Shown here: one piece after another, positions 24,747-33,768 of the stretch
Numbering within the stretch: the first letter of the stretch is position 1
Layout of the letters: every line of letters starts with the position of its first letter
NCBI RefSeq assembly: GCF_000743705.1
Contig: NZ_JQEZ01000001.1
Location: 1,108,070-1,172,069 of the forward strand
Source: Ruegeria halocynthiae
Lineage (GTDB): Bacteria; Pseudomonadota; Alphaproteobacteria; Rhodobacterales; Rhodobacteraceae
Reading direction: 5' to 3'
DNA: 64,000 nt
The notes under the pieces: model-generated
Seen by the model: only the letters and a program-made list of their open reading frames with translations
What the model was told of the DNA's origin: nothing
Database searches by the model: none
Program-made: the position numbers and the translations under genes

Positions 24747-26336
24747 TCAGATTTTCTCGTCTTCTCGCCGGAAGGCACCTTGCACGATCCGGTCCATGAC
24801 CATCGCCAGGAACAGGATGGCAAAGCCGCCCAGCAGCCCCGGCCCCTTGGCGGCGTATTGCAGCGCCTCAAGGATTTCCTTGCCCAGACCGCCGCCGCCG
24901 ATCAGCGAGATGATCACCACCATCGACAGGCACATCAGGATGGTCTGGTTCACACCCGTCATGATCGACGGCAGGGCCAGCGGGATTTCCACATCCTTCA
25001 GCAACTGCCACTTGGATGCCCCAAAGGCCACGGCGGCCTCTTTGATGCTGTCGGGCACCCCGCGCATACCCAGCGCGGTCAACCGGATAACCGGCGGCAT
25101 ACCAAAGATGATCGTAGCCAGAATGCCCGGCGGGTTCCCGGTGCCGAAAAAGGCGATGATCGGGATCAGATAGACAAAGGCCGGTAGTGTCTGCATCAGG
25201 TCCAGCACCGGTTCTGCCGCGCGATAAGCGCGTTTGGATTTGCCGAACCAGATGCCAAGCGGGATGCCGAATACCACACACAGCAAGACCGCCGCACCGA
25301 CCAGCGCCACCGTCTCCATCGCCACGTCCCAATAGCCCAGCAAAGCGATGTATGCCAACGACGAAGCGGTGAAGATCGCCACACGCGGTCCCGCCGCGCG
25401 CCATGCGGTCACGCAAATCACCAGCATCACAACCGGCCAGGGCGACCCGATCAGCGCAATCGTCAGCGCATCCAGAACCGTCCTGACACCGCCCACGATA
25501 CCGTCGAATACATCGCCACCGGCAACCGCAGCCGCATCAATCTGCGCCTCCATCCAGTTTGCAAGGTTTGAGAATATCGTCCCGCCGCCTTCGCCCAGAA
25601 TAAGCGCTGAGACCTCTTTTTCCGGAAACGCATCCAGCATAGCAATCGAGGCATTGGCGGTGAACTTGTAGATGATCAGCGGTGCAATCGCCGCGACCAG
25701 CACGGCACCCAAGACCGTATTGCGCGTCGATCGGTCGCTTTCCGTACTACCGGGGTCAATACGCCATTTCGAATACTGCTTTTCATATACCCGGTCCGCA
25801 TAAAACCCCTGCGCCAGCTTGAACACCAGCAGCATCAGCAAGCCGGTGATCATGATCCCCACCGCCTCGGACTGTGCGGCTGCGGCTTTTTCGAAACTGG
25901 CATCAGCGGCCTTCTGGATGTTTGCCGCCAGTTTGGTGAACCGGTCGATATCCGCCTTTTCCGTGGCGTCGGTCGCACGGCCCAACAGTTCTTCTGCGCG
26001 GGCCTGCTGACGTTCGGCGCGATCAGCCAGATCGGCCCCAGGATTGCCCCATGCGCCGCGTCCAATCTGAACCCAGGCGATGATTTCAAGGATCAGAAAG
26101 GTCCAGAACATCCCCCAGATGGCGCGGGACGCTGACCAGAATGGCCCCAGCACCGCCGCCCACAGGTTAAACGTGTTGGGCATCGGGCTGGTGGCATCAT
26201 GAATTTTATGGAACGCGTTGACATAATAATCACCGTTCACCCCGGTGAATTCATGGATCGAACGATCCAGCGCCTCGCGGTCGACCTCGATATCCGAGGC
26301 GGCGGTGACTTTCACTTCGGTGGTTGCATCAGTCAT
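24747..26336 (-). CDS. Glycine betaine/proline-type ABC transporter permease with long N-terminal extension
   Basis: 529-aa permease. The C-terminal half (about 300-520) is a standard ProW/OpuAB inner-membrane domain with the EAA-like loop ALGMRGVPDSIKEAAVAFGASKWQLLKDVEIPLALPSIM. The N-terminal about 280 residues are unusual: a hydrophobic helix near 60-90, then a charged Ala-rich segment (about 95-150; AERQQARAEELLGRATDA), then more helices. ATG 26336 overlaps the ATPase stop by 8 bp. A terminator follows. Substrate is probably a betaine-like quaternary amine, but nearby ureohydrolases allow guanidino compounds. Confidence 0.88.
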   Translation of the reverse strand: MTDATTEVKVTAASDIEVDREALDRSIHEFTGVNGDYYVNAFHKIHDATSPMPNTFNLWAAVLGPFWSASRAIWGMFWTFLILEIIAWVQIGRGAWGNPGADLADRAERQQARAEELLGRATDATEKADIDRFTKLAANIQKAADASFEKAAAAQSEAVGIMITGLLMLLVFKLAQGFYADRVYEKQYSKWRIDPGSTESDRSTRNTVLGAVLVAAIAPLIIYKFTANASIAMLDAFPEKEVSALILGEGGGTIFSNLANWMEAQIDAAAVAGGDVFDGIVGGVRTVLDALTIALIGSPWPVVMLVICVTAWRAAGPRVAIFTASSLAYIALLGYWDVAMETVALVGAAVLLCVVFGIPLGIWFGKSKRAYRAAEPVLDLMQTLPAFVYLIPIIAFFGTGNPPGILATIIFGMPPVIRLTALGMRGVPDSIKEAAVAFGASKWQLLKDVEIPLALPSIMTGVNQTILMCLSMVVIISLIGGGGLGKEILEALQYAAKGPGLLGGFAILFLAMVMDRIVQGAFRREDEKI

Positions 26337-27366
26337 TTTTGCCCCCCTGAATACCACGCAACAGACGCGGCTTTGTCACGACGCCGACGTCGCTGCCTGA
26401 ATCCGTGATGATGACCGGAAGGTCCGTATTCACGGCCAGATCAATCAATTGGTCCAGATCGGCACCTTCATCAGCACGCGGTGCGTCCTCGGTCGGGCCG
26501 GAGTAACTGTCCAGCGGTTCCATGATCGAATGCGCCTTGACCAGCTTCAGTTTCGAGATGCCCTGTACGAATTCGCGCACATAATCATCGGCCGGGTTCA
26601 TGACGATGTCTTCGGGCGTGCCAATCTGCACGATGACGCCATCCTTCATGATCGCAATGCGGTGGCCAATGCGGATGGCCTCGTCCAGATCATGGGTGAT
26701 GAACAGCGTCGTCTTTTGCAACTGCGCAACCAGCGCCTTGAACTGATCCTGCAATTGCAGGCGGATCAGCGGGTCAAGGGCCGAGAACGGTTCGTCCATC
26801 AACAGGATTTCCGGATCCGAGGCCAACGCGCGGGCAATCCCCACCCGCTGCTGCATACCACCCGACAGCTCTTTGGGCAGGCGGTCCTCGTACCCGGTCA
26901 GGTCCACAAGACCCAAAGCATGATCAGACACCGCCCAGCGCTTGGATTTTGAGACTTTGCGGATTTCCAGCGGATAAGCCACGTTGTCGCGGACCGAGCG
27001 GTGCGGCATCAGCGCCATATGCTGGAACACCATCCCGATCTGCTGCGCCCGGATGCGGCGCAGTTCGGCCTCGGAAATCTTGGAAACGTCGTGCCCCAGA
27101 ATTTCGATCTTTCCTGCGGTCGGCTCGATCAGGCGGTTGATATGGCGTACAAGGGTCGATTTGCCCGAACCCGACAGGCCCATGATACAGAAAATCTCAC
27201 CCCGTGGGACCTCGAACGAAGCCCCCTGCACACCCACGACGCAATTGAATCTCTCCAGAACCTCGGGCTTGCCAATACCTTCGTTCCGCACTGCGGTCAT
27301 GGCTTCTTCGGCCCGTGCGCCAAAAATCTTCCAGACATCCGTCAGCTTAACAACTGTTTCGGTCAT
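26329..27366 (-). CDS. Glycine betaine/proline-type ABC transporter ATP-binding protein (ProV-like)
   Basis: 345-aa ABC ATPase: Walker A GLSGSGKSTLVRH, Q-loop region QQIGMVFQHMALMPHRSV, signature ELSGGMQQRVGIARAL, Walker B ILLMDEPFSALDPL, and H-loop FITHDLDEA. The C-terminal about 80 residues (DQLIDLAVNTDLPVIITDSGSDVGVVTKPRLL) correspond to a partial CBS-like regulatory tail as in ProV/OpuAA. It follows the binding-protein gene after 78 bp holding a hairpin, and overlaps the permease by 8 bp. Energises uptake of a quaternary amine or related osmolyte/nutrient. Confidence 0.92.
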   Translation of the reverse strand: MTETVVKLTDVWKIFGARAEEAMTAVRNEGIGKPEVLERFNCVVGVQGASFEVPRGEIFCIMGLSGSGKSTLVRHINRLIEPTAGKIEILGHDVSKISEAELRRIRAQQIGMVFQHMALMPHRSVRDNVAYPLEIRKVSKSKRWAVSDHALGLVDLTGYEDRLPKELSGGMQQRVGIARALASDPEILLMDEPFSALDPLIRLQLQDQFKALVAQLQKTTLFITHDLDEAIRIGHRIAIMKDGVIVQIGTPEDIVMNPADDYVREFVQGISKLKLVKAHSIMEPLDSYSGPTEDAPRADEGADLDQLIDLAVNTDLPVIITDSGSDVGVVTKPRLLRGIQGGKND

Positions 27367-27386
27367 ACTTGTCCCTTTGATGCAGA

Positions 27387-27417
27387 ACAGGCCGCCGGGC
27401 AGTTCCCGACGGCCTGT
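27387..27417 (-). promoter_or_regulatory. Intercistronic hairpin between binding-protein and ATPase genes
   Basis: 13-nt arms ACAGGCCGCCGGG and CCCGACGGCCTGT with a 5-nt loop (one mismatch), located 27 nt after the binding-protein stop on the minus strand and without a U-run. It probably protects or partly terminates the upstream message so that the binding protein is made in excess over the ATPase and permease. Confidence 0.75.
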
Positions 27418-27444
27418 CCGAGTTTCAGTTCCGGTCGGCCTCGA

Positions 27445-28395
27445 TCACTCGGACATCCAACCCAGAACCGCATCTTCGTTCGCACCAACCCATTCCTGCG
27501 CATAGGCCAATGGTTCTTTGCCATCGATCACCAGCGCATAGGTCATGGCCGACACCGTGTCGGTGTCCAGCTTCATGTTGGCCAACAATTTGGCGACCTC
27601 GGGGTATTCATCTTCAAGGGACTTTGCATAGTGCAGGTGCAGATAGGCCAGATCCCAGGCGACACCAGCATCGGATTTTTCCAGCCAGTCCGGATCATCC
27701 GTGGGCTGCAATACGTTCCACTTGGCCGCATCATAGGCTGGTTCTTCCAGAACCTGCAGCTCGTGCAGTTCGAACACATAATGCGGCGTATAGCAGAACC
27801 CGACCCAGGCATCGCCCGCCTTGATCGCGTTGTCGAGGTTGGCATAGGCCACAGTCTCGTCAATCTCGGTCAGGTCCATAACCTGATCATAGCCATAGGA
27901 TTTGGCCCGGATCTTTTCGACATTGGTCGAGGCCCAGCCGGGTGCGCCGATCCAGACCTCTCCGCGACCATCGCCGTTGCTGTCAAACAGCGCGGCGATA
28001 TCGGGGTTCGTCAGATCATCAATGGATTTGATGCCATTGGCATCCGCGGTGGCCTTGTCGACGCACATGCCCTGAAACGCTTCGACGCCATTGGGATTGA
28101 ACGCAACGGTGCCTTTATCGTCGACATAAGTGTCATGCAGGTTCTGCTGGTTTGGCATCCAGACTTCTGGGTGCACATGCATTGCGCCTGAATCCATCGC
28201 CTCAAACACGATGGGGTTGGTGCCGTTCTGCAGTTCGACCTCAAGCCCGAGGTTCTGTTCAATCGCGACCTTCAAAATATGCGCCGTGGCATTCACTGAT
28301 GGCCAGTTCGGCACGCCGATCACAATATCCGCAGCAAGGGCTGGCCCGGCGACCGCCATTGATGCGCCTCCCAGTAACGTGGCTAATTTGTTCAT
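27445..28395 (-). CDS. Glycine betaine/proline-type ABC transporter substrate-binding protein
   Basis: 316-aa periplasmic OpuAC/ProX-type binding protein. Signal peptide at residues 1-22 (ending PALAAD), then IVIGVPNWPSVNATAHILKVAIEQNLGLEVEL and MHVHPEVWMPNQQ. Aromatic residues in the domain (W14 of the mature part, WMPN, WVGFCYTPHY) could form the cation-pi box used to bind quaternary ammonium ligands. ATG 28395 has GGAGATACCAC upstream. It is the first gene of a three-gene operon whose spacer carries a strong hairpin. Ligand inferred to be betaine-like. Confidence 0.9.
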   Translation of the reverse strand: MNKLATLLGGASMAVAGPALAADIVIGVPNWPSVNATAHILKVAIEQNLGLEVELQNGTNPIVFEAMDSGAMHVHPEVWMPNQQNLHDTYVDDKGTVAFNPNGVEAFQGMCVDKATADANGIKSIDDLTNPDIAALFDSNGDGRGEVWIGAPGWASTNVEKIRAKSYGYDQVMDLTEIDETVAYANLDNAIKAGDAWVGFCYTPHYVFELHELQVLEEPAYDAAKWNVLQPTDDPDWLEKSDAGVAWDLAYLHLHYAKSLEDEYPEVAKLLANMKLDTDTVSAMTYALVIDGKEPLAYAQEWVGANEDAVLGWMSE

Positions 28396-28677
28396 GTGGT
28401 ATCTCCATGTTGGTCGTCCGCGGCGCTTGTTTTTCTTACCCGCCGAGGGTCGTGGTGCACCTTGCAAATGATATCGGAAAGGTGATGCTTCCCGAGGTTT
28501 TATTGGCCAACGGCTCGACACGCCGGATTGACCTAAAAATTGAAGCATGCGAATGCGCCACCCATCAAGAGCTACGTTGGACAAAGCTATAAATGTGATA
28601 TTATCGCAATGTAGTTTCGGCTTTTTCCGATTTAGCGTTCTGAACCTGCGCACGACACTGGCCCGGTCAATGCGCGC

Positions 28678-29550
28678 CTATCCCAGGCTGAGCGAACGAA
28701 TGTAGGTGCTGAACGCATAGGTCAGGTCCTGAAAACGCGATCTTTCGCTGACATACAGGTAAACCTCGCGTTGGTCATGCAGGTCGGCGATTGGCCTGAA
28801 TGTCGTTGCTTCGGGAATGAAGGCTGCGACCGTCTGCGGCAGGACCGTCACCCACTCGCCCGTGCGGACCATCGTGATCAGAGAATGCGTGTTGTGCACC
28901 GTCACCTCGGCCCCCGATATGGCCGTGTGAAAGTGATCGGACCGGATAAGGTCGCACAGCGCGTTACGAATGAACGGCGCGGATGTCACATCTTTGATAC
29001 TGGGGGCGCCGGGTTTGATGGCCAACGCGTGGTCGGAAGCGCAAACCAGCCCGAACCGATCTTTGAACAACGGTATCGCCTGCACGCCATTCAACGGATG
29101 GTGCCCGGATGCGATGCCGATATCGGCCTTTCCTTCGACCAGCGAATCCAACACCTGCTGGGTGTCGGTATCTCGAAGCTCGATCTTCAGGCCGGGGTAT
29201 TGCTGGCTCACGCGGTTCAGCACCTTGGGAAACACAAGCGCCGCGACGGAGGGCACCGAGACGATCCGCAGCAGGCCGTGTTCGGCATCAGCCGCCGCCT
29301 GAATGTTCAGGACGGTCTGATCGAACTGGCGCACCTGTTTCAACGCTAGATCAAACACTTGCCGTCCCAGGGGCGACAGGCGGTTTTTTCTTTCCCCCTC
29401 GAACAGCTTTTTGCCAAGCTGCTCCTCAAACTGTTTCAAGGTCATGGAGACGGCAGATTGCGTTCGCCCCAACCTGTCAGCGGCTTCGACCAGATTGCCG
29501 GTCTGGGCAACTGTGCAAAAGCACCGCAGTGTTTCGATCTTGATTGCCAT
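28678..29550 (-). CDS. LysR-family transcriptional regulator
   Basis: 290-aa LysR protein with an N-terminal winged helix-turn-helix (IETLRCFCTVAQTGNLVEAADRLGRTQSAVSMTLKQFEEQLG) and a two-lobed effector domain (LLRIVSVPSVAALVFP; GKADIGIASGHHPLNG). It is divergent from the aldehyde dehydrogenase operon: its ATG at 29550 is 80 bp from the ALDH start. By the usual LysR arrangement it probably controls that operon. It is on the same strand as the ABC operon but separated by 282 bp. Confidence 0.9.
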   Translation of the reverse strand: MAIKIETLRCFCTVAQTGNLVEAADRLGRTQSAVSMTLKQFEEQLGKKLFEGERKNRLSPLGRQVFDLALKQVRQFDQTVLNIQAAADAEHGLLRIVSVPSVAALVFPKVLNRVSQQYPGLKIELRDTDTQQVLDSLVEGKADIGIASGHHPLNGVQAIPLFKDRFGLVCASDHALAIKPGAPSIKDVTSAPFIRNALCDLIRSDHFHTAISGAEVTVHNTHSLITMVRTGEWVTVLPQTVAAFIPEATTFRPIADLHDQREVYLYVSERSRFQDLTYAFSTYIRSLSLG

Positions 29551-29630
29551 ACTTCACCAAAACTGAAGTTTTCTTAAGTTAATTGAGTTTGACTGATATC
29601 CCCCGGAAAATCCATCCTGCGCCCAACCAA

Positions 29631-31097
29631 ATGACCACACTGGGGCGCATTGTGACCAAACTGAACCTGATTGCTGGCGAATGGCTGGCAGGCGAATCCG
29701 AGATTGAAAACCGCAACCCGTCGGACCTGAGCGATCTGGTCGGCATGTTTGCCCAGGCCAGCGCCGATCAGTTGGACGCCACATTGGATCAGGCGCGTAT
29801 CGCGCAGGCCGAGTGGGAGGCGTATGGCCCCGAACGCAAGCAGGCTGTGCTGATGAATATCGGAAATGAGCTGATGTCGCGCGCCAAAGAACTGGGCACG
29901 CTGCTGGCCCGCGAAGAAGGCAAGCCGCAGGCCGAAGGCAAGGGCGAAGTTTACCGCGCGGGGCAGTTCTTTACCTATTACGCCGCCGAATGCCTACGCC
30001 AGATCGGTGAAAATGCTGACAGTGTGCGTCCCGGGGTTGAGATCGACGTCCGGCGCGAGGCCGTGGGCGTTGTGGCCATCATCAGCCCGTGGAACTTTCC
30101 CACCGCGACCGCGTCGTGGAAGATCGCCCCGGCGCTGTGTTATGGCAATGCGGTTGTCTGGAAGCCCGCCAATATCACCCCCGCATCAGCCGTGGCCCTG
30201 ACCGAGATCATCGCGCGGCAGGACATTCCCAAGGGTCTGTTCAGTCTGGTCATGGGCTCGGGCCGCTCGATTGGTCAGCGTCTGGTCGAAAGCCCCAAGG
30301 TCAATGCAATATCCTTTACCGGGTCGGTCCCGGTGGGCAAGGGCATCGCGTCGGCGGCCATCCAGAACCTGACCAAGGTACAGATGGAAATGGGGTCCAA
30401 GAATGCGCTGGCCGTGATGGATGATGCCGATCTGGATCTGGCGGTGACGCTGGCCTTGGGTGGGGCATTTGGTGGCACCGGTCAGAAATGCACCGCCTCT
30501 TCGCGTCTGGTGGTACACGCGGGCATTCACGACGCCTTTGTCGAGAAACTGGTTGCGGGCGCACAAGCCCTAAAGGTCGGGCACGCGCTGGAACAGGGCA
30601 CGCAGATGGGCCCGGTTGTCAGCGAACAGCAGTTGCAGGAAAATCTGGCCTATGTTGATTTGGGTCAGTCCGAAGGGGCAGAGCTGGCCTGTGGCGGTCA
30701 GCGTCTGGATATGCCACATGACGGCTTTTACATGTCGCCCGGCGTGTTCCTGAACACCACCAACGATATGCGCATCAACCGAGAGGAGATGTTTGCCCCT
30801 CTGACCAGCGTCATCAAGGTCGACAGCTATGATGAAGCGCTGCGCGTGGTCAATGATACCAACTTTGGCCTGACCTCGGGCATCGTCACGCAAAACCTCG
30901 CCCGCGCCACCCATTTTCGCCGCAATGCCCGCACCGGCGTGGTGACCGTCAACCTGCCCACTGCGGGCACCGATTATCACGTGCCCTTCGGCGGGCGCGG
31001 CGACAGCTCATACGGGCCGCGGGAACAGGGCAAGGCGGCAGCGGAATTCTACACCACGGTCAAAACCGCCTATATCAGCGCAGGAACCCCGGTCTGA
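29631..31097 (+). CDS. NAD(P)-dependent aldehyde dehydrogenase (semialdehyde type)
   Basis: 488-aa ALDH-superfamily enzyme: N-terminal LIAGEWLAG, IISPWNFPTATASWKIAPAL near 150, KPA(N) at 178-180, general base E253 (EMGSKNA), catalytic C287 (GGTGQKCTASSR) and C-terminal PFGGRGDSSYGPREQG. It most resembles ketoglutarate-semialdehyde/2,5-dioxovalerate dehydrogenases. ATG 29631 gives the usual family length; an in-frame TTG at 29583 is possible but lies only 33 bp from the divergent LysR start. No strong ribosome site is seen. Its stop overlaps the next gene as TGATG, opening a five-gene coupled operon. Confidence 0.88.
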   Translation: MTTLGRIVTKLNLIAGEWLAGESEIENRNPSDLSDLVGMFAQASADQLDATLDQARIAQAEWEAYGPERKQAVLMNIGNELMSRAKELGTLLAREEGKPQAEGKGEVYRAGQFFTYYAAECLRQIGENADSVRPGVEIDVRREAVGVVAIISPWNFPTATASWKIAPALCYGNAVVWKPANITPASAVALTEIIARQDIPKGLFSLVMGSGRSIGQRLVESPKVNAISFTGSVPVGKGIASAAIQNLTKVQMEMGSKNALAVMDDADLDLAVTLALGGAFGGTGQKCTASSRLVVHAGIHDAFVEKLVAGAQALKVGHALEQGTQMGPVVSEQQLQENLAYVDLGQSEGAELACGGQRLDMPHDGFYMSPGVFLNTTNDMRINREEMFAPLTSVIKVDSYDEALRVVNDTNFGLTSGIVTQNLARATHFRRNARTGVVTVNLPTAGTDYHVPFGGRGDSSYGPREQGKAAAEFYTTVKTAYISAGTPV

Positions 31098-32086
31098 TGC
31101 GCCCCGACCCAAGAATTGACGGGTTGCAATACGCCAAATGGTCGGAAAAGATTTTCCGGCAATTGCGCGAAGGCCGCGTGGATGCAATCCACGTCACCAT
31201 CTCGTACCACGAGAATTTCCGCGAAACGGTTCTGAACTTTGAAAAATGGAACCGCTGGTTCGAGCAGTACCCCGATCTGATCATCAAAGGCCGCTGGGCC
31301 AGCGATATCGACATCGCGCGCGAAACGGGTCGGACGGCGATATTCTTCGGGTTCCAGAACCCCGCACCTATCGAAGACGATATCGGACTGGTCGAGATTC
31401 TGCACGATCTGGGCGCGCGCTTCATGCAGCTGACTTATAACAACCAGTCTCTGCTGGCGACCGGCTGTTACGAGGACCACGACACCGGCATCACCCGCAT
31501 GGGCAAACAGGTGATCCGGGAAATGAACCGTGTGGGTCTGGTGGTAGACATGAGCCATTCGGCGGATCGTTCAACCATCGAGGCCGCCGAACTGTCCGAG
31601 CGCCCCATCGCCATCACTCACGCGAACCCGCATGAATGGTCGCCCGCACTGCGCAACAAGCGCGAGGCGGTGATCCGTGCGGTGACGGAACGCGGTGGGA
31701 TGCTCGGCTTTTCGGTCTACCCTCATCACCTGAAAGACAAATCCGCCTGCACGCTGGAAAGCTTTTGTCAGATGATCGCCCGCGCCGCAGACAAATACGG
31801 TGCTGAGAATCTGGGGATCGGCACCGACCTGTGTCAGGATCAGCCCGACAGTGTCGTCGAATGGATGCGCGTGGGGCGCTGGACCAAGCAGGTCGACTAT
31901 GGCGAAGGATCAGCCAGCAACCCCGGTTTCCCACCGATGCCCGGCTGGTTCCGCGACAATCGCGATTTCGGCAACATCGAGGCCGGGCTGCGCACAGTCG
32001 GTATGAACGCCGAAGAAATCGGCGGCATCATGGGCGGCAATTGGTACCGTTTCTTCGCCGCCAACTTCGGGCCGCAAAACGCATGA
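31097..32086 (+). CDS. M19-family (renal dipeptidase-like) metallohydrolase with a degenerate first metal motif
   Basis: 329-aa protein of the membrane dipeptidase M19 family: FFGFQNPAPIEDDIGLVEILHDLGARFMQLTYNNQ, then GLVVDMSHSADRSTIEAAELSERPIAITHANPH supplying the two histidine ligands, and IGIGTDLCQ. The N-terminal HxD metal motif of typical members (GHNDLP-like) is replaced by VDAIHVTIS, so the second residue of the pair is missing and the zinc site may be altered. No signal peptide, so cytoplasmic. Start overlaps the ALDH stop by one base and its stop overlaps the next gene (ATGA). Substrate unknown; it may cleave an amide other than a dipeptide. Confidence 0.83.
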   Translation: MRPDPRIDGLQYAKWSEKIFRQLREGRVDAIHVTISYHENFRETVLNFEKWNRWFEQYPDLIIKGRWASDIDIARETGRTAIFFGFQNPAPIEDDIGLVEILHDLGARFMQLTYNNQSLLATGCYEDHDTGITRMGKQVIREMNRVGLVVDMSHSADRSTIEAAELSERPIAITHANPHEWSPALRNKREAVIRAVTERGGMLGFSVYPHHLKDKSACTLESFCQMIARAADKYGAENLGIGTDLCQDQPDSVVEWMRVGRWTKQVDYGEGSASNPGFPPMPGWFRDNRDFGNIEAGLRTVGMNAEEIGGIMGGNWYRFFAANFGPQNA

Positions 32087-33768
32087 GCACCCCCGACCCC
32101 CATATCCCAAGACGTGACCCCGGCAAGGTGATGCGCCTGTCGCGATTGGGATCGCTGCATCAATGCCGCCTCAGCTTCATGCGGCAATTGACCCGTCGGA
32201 TGGCGCACGAAGGGTGGACGTTCACCCGCCCCGTTTTTGAGATCGACGAAACTGGCGTCGGTCACGCGGTCTATACCGTGCACGGCCCTGAACACGCCTA
32301 TTCCCTTGTTGCCTTTGCGCATGATCTTCCACCCGATCAACGCTCGGATCGGGTCATCGCCGAGGCTTGGGACGCCACCTTTACCCTGTTCGACGGCATC
32401 CCCACGCCGCAAGACATCCGGCGGCTGTCCGAAAATGTGCCGCTGCAAGAGGCCGGACGCGTCAGCGAAAGCGAACTCTCCCTATCCCGCGCCAACCGGT
32501 CCGTGCGTTTGTGGGCGCATGTGGTGGACCGGCTGGCCACTGGTCAGCAGCCTGATCTGGAGCAGATTTACAAGGTTGGCTATCTGATGCGCACAACGGC
32601 GGTCTACGGGTCGGGCAAATTCGGCGCGGCGGACCGGGAAAAAACCGCACACCGCCCCGAGATCAGCAGCCCGTTTCAAGCCGAGATGCTGTCGGTCTAC
32701 CTGACCCGGACCTTTGTCCGCGATCTGGTACAGCACATAGCCCGCGCCAAGGGCGGTGATCAAACCGTGGATCTGGACCCGGACATCGCACGGTGGCTGG
32801 GCATCGGAAATTCCACCGGGCTGGGCATGGCCCCCTTCATCGTGAACCACCCGATCCTGTTCAACAATTGGATCATGGCGAGGGAAGAGGCAATCGCGCG
32901 CGTACGATCCCTGCCAGCCGCATCCAAAGCCGAGGTCGGGGTTTTCAGGGACATCTTTGACCGCGGTACCCTGTCAATTTCATGGTGGCATTCGCAACAT
33001 CCGATCCAGATCGGGAAGCTGGCCGCCCTGAACGCCGATCTTCGCACCATTTCCGCTCACCTCGACCAGATGGACCTGACACAGGACCACCCGTGGGACA
33101 GGCTGATCCGCTGGTCACAGACGGCGCTCAGCGAAGAGGGGCAGGAATTGCTCGCCTCGCTTATTCTGGAACCCTATGGCGAGATGGTGGATGGCCTGAC
33201 CGGATGTATGGCCGACAGCAACACACATGCGCAGGTGATCGACGGCAACATGGCGGTGAAAGAGGTACGCGCCCTGATCCGCAACAGCTTTGAATGGGCG
33301 CTAGAGCTGGATTGGTCCGCCGATGCCAATTGCGCGCGCGCCTGGTACGTCTCGGAAGAGAAACTGGAACCCCGGCTGGGCGAGCGGTTTGGCGAGCCGA
33401 TCACCGAATATGAGCAACCCCTGGCCCCGGCGCGGGATGCGGCATCTGCCCATCAGGCGCTTGCGGACTGGCCAGACGGTACTCCTGTTGCGGAATTCCT
33501 GCTGCGTCACCCTGAACACCGGCATACGGTGCGGCGCGCGCAGATCGGGCGTGTCGCCCCCTATGGCGAAATCCGCGACAACACGATCAGCGCCAGCGTC
33601 ATGCCAATCGATATGTTGCGCGCCAAGCTGTCGTTTTTTGGCGCCACGCATTTCGATCCGCGTTCGGACCGCTGGGTGCGCATCTGCATGTACGCCGGCG
33701 CCCCCTACCCCGAGGATCTGACGGACGACACCGCAGACCTGTGGGTCTATCCGGAGCCAGCAGAATGA
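32083..33768 (+). CDS. Conserved-looking cytoplasmic protein of unknown function (561 aa)
   Basis: 561-aa protein with no motif I recognise, no signal peptide and no clear membrane helix. The ATG at 32083 overlaps the dipeptidase stop by 4 nt and the stop overlaps the DUF3726-like gene by 4 nt, so it is certainly part of the operon. The sequence is rich in Trp, Arg, Asp and Glu, and has segments such as GIGNSTGLGMAPFIVNHP (near 245), LEPYGEMVDGLTGCMADSN (near 370) and RAQIGRVAPYGEIRDNTIS near the C-terminus. Codon use matches the neighbours. Placed between a hydrolase and a DUF3726 protein it may be the defining enzyme of this pathway; nothing more can be claimed. Confidence 0.85.
   Translation: MSTPDPHIPRRDPGKVMRLSRLGSLHQCRLSFMRQLTRRMAHEGWTFTRPVFEIDETGVGHAVYTVHGPEHAYSLVAFAHDLPPDQRSDRVIAEAWDATFTLFDGIPTPQDIRRLSENVPLQEAGRVSESELSLSRANRSVRLWAHVVDRLATGQQPDLEQIYKVGYLMRTTAVYGSGKFGAADREKTAHRPEISSPFQAEMLSVYLTRTFVRDLVQHIARAKGGDQTVDLDPDIARWLGIGNSTGLGMAPFIVNHPILFNNWIMAREEAIARVRSLPAASKAEVGVFRDIFDRGTLSISWWHSQHPIQIGKLAALNADLRTISAHLDQMDLTQDHPWDRLIRWSQTALSEEGQELLASLILEPYGEMVDGLTGCMADSNTHAQVIDGNMAVKEVRALIRNSFEWALELDWSADANCARAWYVSEEKLEPRLGERFGEPITEYEQPLAPARDAASAHQALADWPDGTPVAEFLLRHPEHRHTVRRAQIGRVAPYGEIRDNTISASVMPIDMLRAKLSFFGATHFDPRSDRWVRICMYAGAPYPEDLTDDTADLWVYPEPAE

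Noticed and set aside
27001..28191. 396-codon plus-strand frame antisense to the ABC binding-protein and ATPase genes
   Set aside because: Shadow frame spanning two genes and their intergenic hairpin, without family features.
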